From: Saccoglossus kowalevskii
Taxonomy: Eukaryota; Hemichordata; Enteropneusta; Harrimaniidae
Assembly (NCBI RefSeq): GCF_000003605.2
Contig: NW_003120424.1
Coordinates: 240,884 to 252,496, forward strand
Reading direction: 5' to 3'
DNA: 11,613 nucleotides
Position numbers and translations under genes: made by a program. The stretch's first letter is position 1, and each line of letters starts with the position of its first letter. Shown in pieces: positions 1-8,579 of the stretch. Below the pieces are notes generated by a model. That model was not told the DNA's origin, did no database searches, and saw only the letters and a program-made list of their open reading frames with translations.

Positions 1-1360
1 ACTGCCCAGGACTGCCCTCGACTGCGTCTATCGTGGAGTATTCGCCAAGACCAACTCAAACTCTCTTTATTCATTTTCAAAACTCTAACCAATTACAAAA
101 CAGTAAAAAGACTCTAGGGCGTAACCTTCAATCATAAAGCCAATCACACTAAGTACTGAATACGTCATATCTTTTGATTAATCGTTCACTACATTAATAA
201 CTACGGATGTCAGAATAGCGACGGTATCTTGTAATTAGTTCCAAACCACTGAGCCAAGTTCCGTCCAAAACTTCAAATAGACCTAAACGATGACAGACAT
301 AATACAGCAATTCAGCTAATAATCAACTAATTAAGTCGGTCAACAGATACGCGAAAACAAATTCATGACAGAACACAGGAAGATAATTCAAACCAGTTGT
401 AGTTCGTAATCAAGAAATAACAAACACATAACAAATAATAAGTTTAGTCAGAAATTATTATGATTGAAAGTGTGTTGAAAATGAAATGATATGTGAGTAA
501 CTATTGTCACAACCATAGAAAACAGCTTCAAACCTTATAATTCCCGAATCACTATCGGTCGTACAATGCATTTTCTGATGGTTATGTTCATATAATCTAG
601 TTCATGTGCATATCAACCACTAATAATACCACCATAAGATATTATATTTTCAAAACCTATAATATGGCCAAGTTCCTTGAATTTCAAATATTCATATTGT
701 GATATTTTCTAATCTGTTTGACAATCTTTTGCACATTCACAGTCGTTTGCTGTGAGCTGTTTTAACTGTGTGCATCTTGTACAAACCGCAGCCGACCTGA
801 AATTACGCGCACACGCGCACATTGTTTGACACATGGCTAGACCAGACAAAGCTTGGATTGACATTCGACCTATAAAAACGTTTAACCTCTGTCACCTGCA
901 AATATGAGTTACCCTATTCTGTTTTACATTTAATAGCTTCACCAACATCGAATAATTTGTTACGCATTAACAATATTATCCCAATCGTTTAATTTCACAT
1001 TCAGATATATTGATACTGTATTTTCCAATTCAATCCAACCCTAAATGTATTGATTTATATGTCAGTGGTATATGCAGCTGATCTTAAGTTTGAGGGGACT
1101 ACACAGTCTGCCTTCAGCCTAATACTGCCTTCTGCCATTACCTTAAATTTGACTCAAAGGGCCAGCGTTCCGCCAGACAAAAGAGATGATTTTAATTTTA
1201 CCACAATCAGTTTTATACACGTATTCAGCGATATCCCACTCTCTCCTACATGTAAATGTATCTGTAAGCTAATTTCCCGGGCCTGTGGTACATGTACAAG
1301 CTGTTTGAAGACATATCGTTTATTTTAGTCCAAACTATTAGAGTTCTGTAGAGCAGACTT
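1..1360. other. AT-rich non-genic region
   Basis: I see no supported gene. Stops are frequent in all frames. A TATAAAAA at 871-878 could be a core promoter for the plus strand, but no convincing reading frame follows; the 92-codon frame at 1050-1328 has no recognisable motif. There is a short CG/CA-alternating stretch near 807-820 (GCGCACACGCGCACA). Confidence 0.6.
66..71 (-). promoter_or_regulatory. Possible minus-strand polyadenylation signal AATAAA
   Basis: The minus strand reads GAATAAAGAGAGTTTGAG, a perfect AATAAA, with the window edge 65 bases further on. No coding sequence is visible upstream on that strand, so it could be chance, the end of a long 3' untranslated region, or part of a retroelement LTR. 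Confidence 0.25.
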
Positions 1361-1517
1361 GTCTTAAAGTGCCCGTGAAATGCCTACCCGCAAATTTCCC
1401 ATTTGGGATTTATGTTCCCCTGAAATAGACAGTTGTTGATTGTTTTTGGTTGAAAATGGTTACTCTTGTCCGAGTAAATTTAAGATTCTCATGTTGTAGC
1501 CATGCCCACTTATCATA

Positions 1518-1533
1518 AAACAGTCGACTGTTT
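1518..1533. repeat. 16-bp perfect palindrome
   Basis: AAACAGTCGACTGTTT equals its own reverse complement over all 16 bases. The symmetry stops at the next base on each side. It could be a dimeric protein site or chance. Confidence 0.85.
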
Positions 1534-1558
1534 AGTGCTTTCCGACTCTAGCCGAAGT

Positions 1559-1676
1559 AAAAAGGCGCCACCAAACGCCAAAATATGAGAGGAAGCCATG
1601 CTCTTGCGCTATACTTTTATATTACTGCGGCATTTAGCTATTAACGATATATATTTTTTGGTCGGCGCCTTTTTTT
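1559..1676. repeat. Inverted repeat around GGCGCC (hairpin potential)
   Basis: AAAAAGGCGCC at 1559-1569 pairs with GGCGCCTTTTT at 1664-1674. Pairing extends on the loop side through ACCAAA/TTTGGT with one base of offset. The spacer is about 90 bp. It might be the ends or core of a short nonautonomous element, but no target duplication is evident. Confidence 0.5.
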
Positions 1677-2869
1677 GAAACGTATTTTTGCGGACTCAGC
1701 AATGCGTATAGTAATAGTGTGATAATTTACGCGTTTCCAAACGATCCGAAGGTGTAGACGAAAGCCGTAAAATGAGAAAAGTTGGGATGGACATTCTCCT
1801 TATACCGTCATGCCGCACATTCGTACACCGAACATCTTTCCTCATTTATGAAAAATCAGAATGGATTCAAAAACAAGTGCCGAAAAATTAAACCTGATAC
1901 AGTACTAACACTTTTCAAAGAACTAGATTTCGGACCAGCCTAAGTTCACCGCGTTGGTGAGTGTTTCAAATGTTTTAGGAATCTGAATAACGTGTTGTAG
2001 AGACCATATAGTTATGTTATGTAAGAACATGGTAAGAGGTAGCAATGACGTGACGCGAAAACCAAAGCGTCAGCCAAAAAGGAAAGTACGCAGCACTCAC
2101 ACGTTGGCAATTGTTTTTAATTACGCTGTCTAAAAGTTTCTGAATTGTTTTGTGATTGGTGTTGACTTCACACTTTTGTGAACTTGAAATCTTGCCATTT
2201 GATATGCGTAATAAGTGGGCTGTCAATATTTTGCAACCACGTATTTTTAATGCGATGTCGTAATTATGACAATCACGATAACTCGAATCAAAATCATTTT
2301 TTGCTGTGTTTCGCTCTCAGTTATTTTTATTATCCAATCAATCGTCGCCATTCACGCACTTTTCCTTGCCGTGACCCGACGCGTTCACCCATTTTAGCAG
2401 CTGCATGGAAAACTTTGAAAAATAATCGAAATAGATATAGATATCGTGGAGAGGAGATGGAGATGTCGGCACTTCAACCGACTTCATCGACCACAATACA
2501 AGGGACTCTGATTGCGCAGTACACAGTTGATCGCGGCGGCCAGCTACGCCAGAAAGGATATATTTCGTATCTAACTCAACCCTATACAATAAACTTGATA
2601 ATATGTGTTCTTTATGGTCCACTCTTCCTCGAGAAACAAATACATGAGTGGCAATTTAGTCAAAGACGAGAAAATTTAATAAGAAATGTGCCTTATATAC
2701 ATTATCGACAATGCACGCTGACCAGCAAGCCCCCCCTTAGGCGTCACAAGGGGTATTTGAGTATGCAGATGAGAAGTTAATGAGGAGCCTCCTTTTAACA
2801 AATTGTTTATGACTGTTTATGAATAATATAAGACGGATGTCATATGCTAATTCCTTTCACTTGACATCA

Positions 2870-3069
2870 TTTCATGTATACCATTCGGTCAATATACTGA
2901 TGTACTGTGGTGTATTTCATGTATACCATTCGGTCAATATACTGATGTACTGTGGTGTATTTCATGTATACCATTCGGTCAATATACTGATGTACTGTGG
3001 TGTATTTCATGTATACAATCCGGTCAATATACTGATGTACTGTGGTGTATTTCATGTATACCATTCGGT
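2870..3069. repeat. 45-bp minisatellite, 4.4 copies
   Basis: Copies start at 2870, 2915, 2960, 3005 and 3050 (partial). The first three are identical. The fourth has two substitutions (ACAATCCGG instead of ACCATTCGG). Because 45 is a multiple of three, it reads as a 15-residue repeat in open frames on both strands (2819-3097 plus, 2867-3109 minus), but these start and stop just outside the array and show nothing protein-like. Confidence 0.97.
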
Positions 3070-3287
3070 TGTTTGTTTTGTGTTCTTGAACATGTAATTG
3101 TCCTGCCAAGTACTATTCAGTACATGTTTGTAAGCTGTTTTTCTTGAATATCGTCTGTATCTTATTTCTACGCTTTGACGCCATGGAGATGTTAGTCATC
3201 TCTTGATGAAACTTAATGTTTAGAAATGATATATAACTCAACATTTCTCTGTTGTGACGATTTTTATAATGATCCACATGACGCCTT

Positions 3288-3726
3288 GGTTATAATTTAA
3301 GAAATATATCATATAATATGATGTGGCGAGGGCATTTTACAAGATTCTATTACAAACGTAATTGTATTGATGTGTCGACTACGAGTATGTACGCCGGGTT
3401 ATAATTTAAGAAATATATCATATAATATGATGTGGCGAGGGCATTTTACAAGATTCTATTACAAACGTAATTGTATTGATGTGTCGACTACGAGTATGTA
3501 CGCCGGGTTATAATTTAAGAAATATATCATATAATATGATGTGGCGAGGGCATTTTACAAGATTCTATTACAAACGTAATTGTATTGATGTGTCGACTAC
3601 GAGTATGTACGCCGGGTTATAATTTAAGAAATATATCACATAATATGATGTGGCGAGGGCATTTTACAAGATTCAATTACAAACGTAATTGTATTGATGT
3701 GCCGACTACGAGTATGCCTGCCGGGT
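3288..3726. repeat. 109-bp tandem repeat, 4 copies
   Basis: Copies start at 3288, 3397, 3506 and 3615. Copies 1-3 read as identical; copy 4 differs at six positions (for example ATCACATAAT for ATCATATAAT, and GTGCCGAC for GTGTCGAC). Each copy contains an inverted repeat, ATCATAT-A-ATATGAT, and a second one, ATTAC-AAAC-GTAAT. It lies about 180 bp downstream of the TRPC stop codon, so it may be in the 3' untranslated region or just beyond it. Confidence 0.97.
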
Positions 3727-3908
3727 TGACACAATCCTTGGTTGATGTAATTCCATTCAGACCAGCCATGTAATGATATAATTTCATTGATATATTTTTT
3801 TACAAGCCATATTAGAATGTTCTGTATATTTGGGCCAACCTTTCAAACTAATTGTCATATATTCTTGATGATGCATCTTGACAAATCCGGTAGAAAGTAT
3901 CAAGCCAG

Positions 3909-4713
3909 TTAGATATTCTCAAAATCAGTCTTTTCCCAATTTTCAAAAACGTTCATATACTGTTGGAAGCGCGGCGATTTCCCTACTCTCGAATTATGTT
4001 GCCATGGTAACCGATGGTCATAGTCAACTTGAAAACTTTGTCGGAGTACAGGAACTGGAACAGACGAACCCATCACTTGCTCAAACCTGTATGACGATAA
4101 ATCATCCTCCCCCTGCTCCAGGTCCTCCTCGTCCTCCCCCGCTTCCTCCTCTTCCCTTAACTCTAAACCGTGGGTGATTGCATCCACAAAGTCTTGCACT
4201 TCGTTATTACTATCCAGAGAAATGGCTACATCTTCCTCATTCACTTTTGGATCAAGTTGGATATGTGAAACATCAATATCATTTTCTGTAACTAGTTCTT
4301 CTTCTACAGGTATTGTTGGCATAGGATCTTTGTTCACGCGAGTCGCAAACAGAATATCATACTCATTCGCCTGCACTTGACTCTCTCTACGTTGCGTGTT
4401 AATGTAACTCGGGATAGGATGTTGCTGGCGATTATGTTGCATTCTTAACTGTTCGGCAATACTCCGAACATTTTCATTGCCGATTCCGTGGTGGGCTAAA
4501 ACTTCTGTGTGTGATTCCTCCAATTTTCTTTCTAGACCTTGAATCATATCAGTGTGATCCTCAGATTTCTTCAATAATTGTTCTTTTATTACGCTTAGTA
4601 CGTCAATGTTAATTTTCTCCATCTGTACGAGCCTGAGCACAAGACCATTAATGTGACTGTTTGTAATTGACATGTTTCTCTCGAGTTTTTGCACCATTCC
4701 AAGTTGTTCGTAT
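3909..4713 (-). CDS. TRPC exon D: coiled coil and acidic C-terminal tail (last coding exon)
   Basis: The exon starts after ATAACAG with a single A that completes the Arg codon, then YEQLG and a 262-residue stretch to TAA. Residues 117-186 of the fragment look like a helical coiled coil, with spaced L/I/M/V and many E/K/N/Q. A polar middle follows. Residues 302-320 are strongly acidic ([19 protein letters not shown]), and the last four residues are FENI, fitting a class III PDZ ligand (D/E-x-hydrophobic). Only the first 15 or so residues are conserved in the family; the tail is lineage-specific, as is usual for TRPC channels. No AATAAA follows closely on the minus strand. AATATA variants at 3825-3830 and 3791-3796 are possible but weak polyadenylation signals. 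Confidence 0.86.
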
Positions 4714-7700
4714 CTGTTATAAATAACAAGGATATTTAGTGTCTTTGCATTAACTAGTGGTAATATAATATATCTCGCTTTTCAAGTTATTTTTTCAGAT
4801 TTGTATAATTTGCGAAAATAAATTTTGTGGAATCAAATTATGCTTAGGAGCCGAAGTAGTGAAAAATGAAATTAGGTGGAACTGAAGTTTAGGCTAAAAT
4901 TGAATTGAATATAAAACTGGAACATGGAATATGAATTATGGAATGGAGGTGGGAAGTAGAATTACGATTAGAAAAGTTTGTGTCACCATTGTAATGACTT
5001 CTGGTCTGGTTATTTGATGGAAAAAGTGCATCTGGCAATGTGTCTGTTAAAATGATTTTACAAACATTTTCCCAAATAACATCCAATGCCATATATATAT
5101 CTAATTGTATTATGTTTCATATAAATTCATGTATTGCCAATCAAACATGTTTACTATACCAAAATAATCACGTTTATTGTAATTATGCTTTTTTTTCAAA
5201 ATATCCATCAACAAATGGCGAAACACAATATTTTTTTGTAAAAAGCTAATTGGTAATAGGTACACCACTATATAAAGCTAAGATGATTAGTATACTTAGT
5301 GAGAAAAGAAAGGGAAACTAGTAAGTAGCACAAATTTAAAAATCGTATTAGAAACATTTTATTCTGCCGAAGCTAGATTTGAAGAAAGAAAACAAAACTA
5401 AATCTCTTTAACAGTATCTTGCATTCATTTTCAATCTTATGTCACAGCAATGCAAAATGACACATTCTTCACGCAAGATATTTGCAAATGTCAGACAAAA
5501 CCTGACCAGTATGCCATCATTCTGTACACATCCACCTTTGAAAAGTTTGTAATTTTTATAAAATATTGAAGAACTATTGTTCACTCATACACACACACAG
5601 GGACACTGGATATATCTACAAGGCACCGTCTGCTCTCATTGTGTCATATCAGTTCAGAACTTCCTCTGATATATGAACCATTATGCATTGACAATTTAAG
5701 ATACACACATTACATATAATATATTGTGTCTTTCAAATGTGCTATGGCGTTCTTTGCAAGATACATAAAATTCATTGCTTTGTTCCGAATACATCTTTGC
5801 ATACTGGTGGAAACGATCTAACTTACCTATATAATTAACTTAATTGTCTACAAGATGGATGCCCGGCTTAGGGTCGCAATTACCTGTTTTTTACGAGTTA
5901 ACATACGGAAGTGTGTATGGAATTCCTCAATGTATGTTTATATATAAATGTAACTAATTTACCGACTATTAACTGCACGCTGTTTTAAACAACAAGAAGA
6001 ATTATATAGATATGTTACGTGAATACCTCTTACCTAAAACTTGACATATCTTGCTTGAACTCCATGAACTCTACTTTAGTCACTTTGTCGCCCTGCCCAC
6101 CACGTCCATGATGTCCAGATGCCACGTTACCAAAATAACGTACGACCAATTGATTTACAATTCTCTGTTAAATACAAAAGTGATACCACGAATCAATCCC
6201 CATGCATATCACATACGGATTATTATGGAGGTTTGTGATATAATTTATATTCAAATACTTCACAATAGTGATAACTTCGAACCTGATACTCTTCCTGTTT
6301 CTTCACGTTCTTTTGTTGTTTTTTCTAAAACAAAAAAGCAAACAGTTTTAGCGTTTATTTGATAGTGTGGCAGTAATAACAGTGAGAGAACGTTGATTGC
6401 ATTGATTGGCATTAAAAAAAATGTTTGATATTCAGTTTAGTCGCATAACACGGTTTGGTGATGTTGCAGACAATGTAGTAACGTAGAGTAGGTTGAGTGA
6501 TGTAGCACTCCCTTTAGTGACACATGTACGTACATAGTAGTGACGTAGCAGTCCATTTAGTGACACATGTACGTACATAGTAGTGACGTAGCAGTCCATT
6601 TAGTGACACATGTACGTACATAGTAGTGACGTAGCAGTCCATTTAGTGACACATGTACGTACATAGTAGTGACGTAGCAGTCTCTTTAGTGACACATGTA
6701 CGTACATAGTAGTGACGTAGCAGTCCATTTAGTGACACATGTACGTACATAGTAGTGACGTAGCAGTCCATTTAGTGACACATGTACGTACATAGTAGTG
6801 ACGTAGCAGCCCATTTAGTGACACATGTACGTACATAGTAGTGACGTAGCAGTCCATTTAGTGACACATGTACGTACATAGTAGTGACGTAGCAGTCCAT
6901 TTAGTGACACATGTACGTACATAGTAGTGACGTAGCAGTCCCTTTAGTGACACATGTACGTACATAGTAGTGACGTAGCAGTCCATTTAGTGACACATGT
7001 ACGTACATAGTAGTGACGTAGCAGTCCCTTTAGTGACACATGTACGTACATAGTAGTGACGTAGCAGTCCATTTAGTGACACATGTACGTACATAGTAGT
7101 GAAATAGCAGTCCCTTTAGTGGCACATGTACGCACATAGTAGTGACGTAGCAGTCCATTTAGTGACACATGTACGTACATAGTAGTGATGTAGCAGTCCA
7201 TTTAGTGACACATACATACATACAAGGTTCAATGTGTTGTTGAGAGGATGGAGTTATTGTAAACGATGAAGTCGTAAATCAGGTTTTATCCTGGGTTTTG
7301 AATGGTCAATGTCAACAGATAGTGGAAATTAGAGCATGATTTGTTGATAGAAAAATTGAGTTGACCCTGTCTAGTATTTGGAGTTAAAGCGCGGTAGTCG
7401 TCGCGCTGCGCTTGTGCCACATTTGTGTTGATAAACATTGATTTTCCCACAATCCAATGCGTTCTTCAAATGGAAATCACAAGTATGAGGTTTGACCTGG
7501 ATGCGACTTGCACTGATTACCGACGGTGACTCCTTCGATACCTTCCAATCACATGAAAATTGCCCAATTAAAGCTTGGAAACGTCTCAGTTCGTACTCGT
7601 TGATCTGGGCAACAGTCAAAGTCGCCACCTTTGTTTATATGAGACCCATATACCTCGCACATGCGCAGCGCGACGACTACTGCGCTTTAAATTAAAGCAG

Positions 7701-7930
7701 CCACTGTATGAGAGGCTAACACCATGGGTGCTTCCTACACTCAACTTCATACTCACCTGTGTCTTTACTCTGGCAGCTTTTTTACATACACACAAATACC
7801 CCGCCATGAAAGCGTGATAGACAAACTTTGGACTTGGTAAAATGTTGAATGGGGGTGGTATGGTAGCACCTTCGAAATAGCTCATCCACATTTCAGAGCG
7901 AAAATATTTCCACTCTGTATCCGAATTTTT
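3909..7930 (-). CDS. TRPC: TRPC-family cation channel, C-terminal part (four exons, 5' incomplete)
   Basis: Joining 7930-7757, 6324-6283, 6164-6034 and 4713-3909 on the minus strand gives an open frame of 383 residues with a TAA stop at 3909-3911. Classical TRP channels are tetrameric, calcium-permeable plasma-membrane channels opened downstream of phospholipase C. The fragment carries their cytoplasmic landmarks in order: TRP box EWKYFR (residues 6-11), IPPPFN and LPSPK (24-35), [13 protein letters not shown] (71-83, the calmodulin/IP3-receptor-binding helix in relatives), [14 protein letters not shown] (108-121, start of the coiled coil), then a predicted coil and an acidic tail. Intron phases agree at all three joins (0, 0, 2), which random exons would rarely do. 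The ankyrin repeats, S1-S6 and pore are absent from the window, so the start is unknown. The symbol is meant at subfamily level; the exact orthologue cannot be named. The introns hold a MITE and at least one minisatellite. Confidence 0.88.
4714..6033 (-). other. TRPC intron between exons C and D
   Basis: This 1,320-nt GT-AG intron (GTAAGA ... ATAACAG) splits an Arg codon (phase 2). It is AT-rich, with T runs, a short CA microsatellite (about 5588-5599) and a low-complexity patch of GAAT/GGAAT words around 4890-4970. I see no further exon with TRPC similarity and no mobile element. A CTAAA word about 20 nt before the acceptor could be the branch site. The short open frames on both strands (for example 4889-5092) lack family resemblance. 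Confidence 0.8.
6034..6164 (-). CDS. TRPC exon C: CIRB-type helix and coiled-coil entry
   Basis: This 131-nt exon lies between an acceptor ending ATTTAACAG and a good donor, AG|GTAAGA. It reads [13 protein letters not shown], a Gly/His-rich linker ([13 protein letters not shown]), then [17 protein letters not shown] plus two bases of an Arg codon. The pattern, a basic amphipathic helix with RY, a variable linker, then E-(F/L/I)-KQD-(I/M)-SS-(L/F)-RYE, is the classical TRPC tail. The Arg codon completes as AGA with the first base of exon D. In relatives the helix binds calmodulin and IP3 receptors, and the KQDxSS segment begins the C-terminal assembly coil. The opposite strand has a 103-codon reading frame here, which is a shadow. 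Confidence 0.89.
6165..6282 (-). other. TRPC intron between exons B and C (118 nt)
   Basis: This short phase-0 intron runs from GTTCGA to TTTAACAG. Read without splicing it reaches two adjacent stop codons (TAATAA), so it must be removed to continue the protein. The donor is poor, which may make the upstream microexon prone to regulated splicing. That is inference from the site sequence. Confidence 0.74.
6283..6324 (-). CDS. TRPC exon B: 42-nt microexon, basic linker
   Basis: The acceptor is very strong, a T-rich run ending TTTTAG. The exon is 14 codons, [14 protein letters not shown], ending CAG|GTTCGA. The donor is weak, but joining here creates [15 protein letters not shown], which reproduces the conserved YQ-x-(I/V) helix of TRPC tails. 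That is the main support for this boundary. Both ends are phase 0, so skipping the exon would keep the frame and remove 14 mostly basic residues next to the calmodulin/IP3-receptor-binding region. An alternative donor 24 nt downstream (GAA|GTATTT, exon end 6259) is also phase 0, but it would insert eight residues into the conserved helix. Confidence 0.77.
6497..7225. repeat. 43-bp minisatellite, about 16.5 copies, intronic
   Basis: The word TAGTGACACA recurs exactly every 43 bases from 6515 to 7160 (16 starts, one with an A-to-G change at 7117), with a degraded partial copy at 7203. Each unit contains a perfect 12-bp palindrome, ATGTACGTACAT, and a CRE-like half-site, TGACGTAG. Most variation is in one short segment (CCATTT, CCCTTT, CTCTTT, GCCATTT). 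One unit near 7100-7135 has several changes (TGAAATAG, GTGGCAC, TACGCACAT). The high uniformity points to recent expansion or ongoing homogenisation. Contiguous units without variable spacers exclude CRISPR. Confidence 0.97.
7388..7417. repeat. MITE left terminal inverted repeat
   Basis: It pairs with 7657-7686 with two mismatches. It contains five CpG dinucleotides, still undecayed, which suggests a fairly young insertion or an unmethylated state. Confidence 0.87.
7657..7686. repeat. MITE right terminal inverted repeat
   Basis: It is the inverted partner of 7388-7417 and ends CTACTGCGCT immediately before TTAA. The two mismatches relative to the left end are at TIR positions 6 (G/A) and 25 (T/A). 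Confidence 0.87.
7757..7930 (-). CDS. TRPC exon A: TRP box and proline motif
   Basis: This 58-codon exon follows an acceptor reading catttatttcag and ends at a consensus donor, CAG|GTGAGT (phase 0 at both ends). It encodes [21 protein letters not shown], then [12 protein letters not shown]. In TRPC channels this segment comes straight after S6: the TRP helix (EWKFAR in most members, EWKYFR here) lies along the membrane and couples the cytoplasmic domain to the gate, and the PPPFN-PSPK stretch is diagnostic of the subfamily. A short hydrophobic, Cys-containing stretch (FMAGYLCVC) and basic residues (KKAARVK) follow. The frame stays open upstream to an ATG at 7946-7948, but that part (MIHLFQ) reads through the acceptor and does not match the family, so I start at the splice site. 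Confidence 0.9.
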
Positions 7931-8579
7931 CTGAAATAAATGAATCATGATTGTAAAACCATTTGATGTATTTGTTCGGGACCTTGCTTTTTACGCACAA
8001 TAGAATTGAGCACGCAAGTTTAAAAGGCTGAAATACTAGAACACCATATGTGCATGAAATCGTTTGGACGTGTAAGTATTCGCGAATACAAGCAATATGT
8101 ATGTTCACTTAAATGTATGAGCGCTAAACTGGGAATGGAAGTACATTATCAGTATTATCTGGTCTTCTTTCAAAAGGAATCCGGTGTTCAGAACACTCGA
8201 GACAAGCATGTTGATTACAGATTTGTACTTTCAGTAAATTTGTTTTAATATTTCAGATAAGAATACCCGGTAGAAAAACATGATTACCGTCGGGGTGTAT
8301 TTATCCCACATGTACAATTAACTTGGTCATTGTGAATGTTTGACGTTATCCGCTGTTTGATGATACAATAGTGACGACATGTTTAACATGTGATTGAATT
8401 TGAATATCGATGGTAGTGTGATATATCGGGCAAAGACCACTTTGTTTCATGTAAATAACAATATATTTTACACGCGTTGTGTATGTCGATATGGGTCTGC
8501 TCGATCATTATTCACAAATTATGTGAATTTCATCAAAACATATTATCCATGTGTTTATATCATCTTGCATGCACACGCT
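7931..8579. other. Unique AT-rich sequence between exon A and the 35-bp array
   Basis: This is presumably the 3' end of the TRPC intron upstream of exon A. I looked on the minus strand for an exon encoding the S6 segment (NxLIAMMxxSYQ-like) and found none. An inverted repeat, ACATGTT-T-AACATGT, lies at 8377-8391. The short frames on both strands (7893-8108, 8048-8248, 8394-8651) have no family resemblance. Confidence 0.6.

Larger units (their letters stand above)
1361..2869. other. Non-genic region with dyad symmetries, more GC-mixed than its flanks
   Basis: This stretch differs in texture from its left flank, with more CpG and GC words (GGCGCC, CGCGTT, GCGGCGGCC). It holds a perfect palindrome (1518-1533), a hairpin-forming inverted repeat (1559-1676), a CRE-like TGACGTGA near 2046 and CCAATCA near 2334. 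A 200-codon plus-strand frame (2178-2780) overlaps a 94-codon minus-strand frame; neither shows a recognisable domain, signal peptide or splice context. It may be old transposon sequence or a regulatory region. I cannot decide from the sequence. Confidence 0.45.
7384..7690. mobile_element. 299-bp MITE with 30-bp terminal inverted repeats, TTAA target site
   Basis: The sequence at 7388-7417 (AGCGCGGTAGTCGTCGCGCT, then GCGCTTGTGC) matches the reverse complement of 7657-7686 at 28 of 30 positions. Both ends directly abut TTAA (7384-7387 and 7687-7690), a duplication of the type made by piggyBac-like transposases. The interior is about 239 bp and encodes no transposase, so it is a nonautonomous element. 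The GC-rich ends stand out in an AT-rich intron. Reading frames crossing it (7371-7628 and 7492-7817) are incidental. The superfamily call rests on the TTAA duplication alone. The element lies 67 nt downstream (in transcript sense) of the exon A donor. Confidence 0.87.
6325..7756 (-). other. TRPC intron between exons A and B, loaded with repeats
   Basis: This 1,432-nt phase-0 intron has a consensus donor (GTGAGT) and a strong pyrimidine-rich acceptor. About 70% of it is repetitive: a TTAA-flanked MITE lies close to the donor and a 43-bp minisatellite occupies the acceptor half. The rest (6325-6496, 7226-7383, 7691-7756) is plain AT-rich sequence. Confidence 0.82.

Noticed and set aside
871-878. 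TATAAAAA as a promoter
   Set aside because: TATA-like words are common in AT-rich DNA and no plausible transcript or reading frame follows.
2178-2780. 200-codon plus-strand reading frame as a gene
   Set aside because: There is no recognisable domain, its composition is irregular, and it has an overlapping frame on the other strand. The evidence is too weak to call.
2819-3109. 15-residue-repeat peptides on both strands over the 45-bp array
   Set aside because: The period is a multiple of three, so any stop-free unit reads open. Both strands do so equally, and no flanking coding sequence exists.
3909-4713. Polycystin-2-like C-terminal coiled coil
   Set aside because: The first part aligns loosely with the polycystin-2 coil, but the upstream exons supply the TRP box, PPPFN and KQDxSSxRYE motifs that specify TRPC.
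6259-6324. Longer exon B ending at GAA|GTATTT
   Set aside because: It is phase-compatible but inserts eight residues into the conserved YQRIV helix. The CAG|GTTCGA end reproduces the family sequence.
6051-6362. 103-codon plus-strand frame
   Set aside because: It is the antisense shadow of TRPC exons B and C.
7371-7628. 85-codon minus-strand frame as a small gene
   Set aside because: It lies almost wholly inside the MITE and begins and ends in its inverted repeats or interior; no motif is visible.
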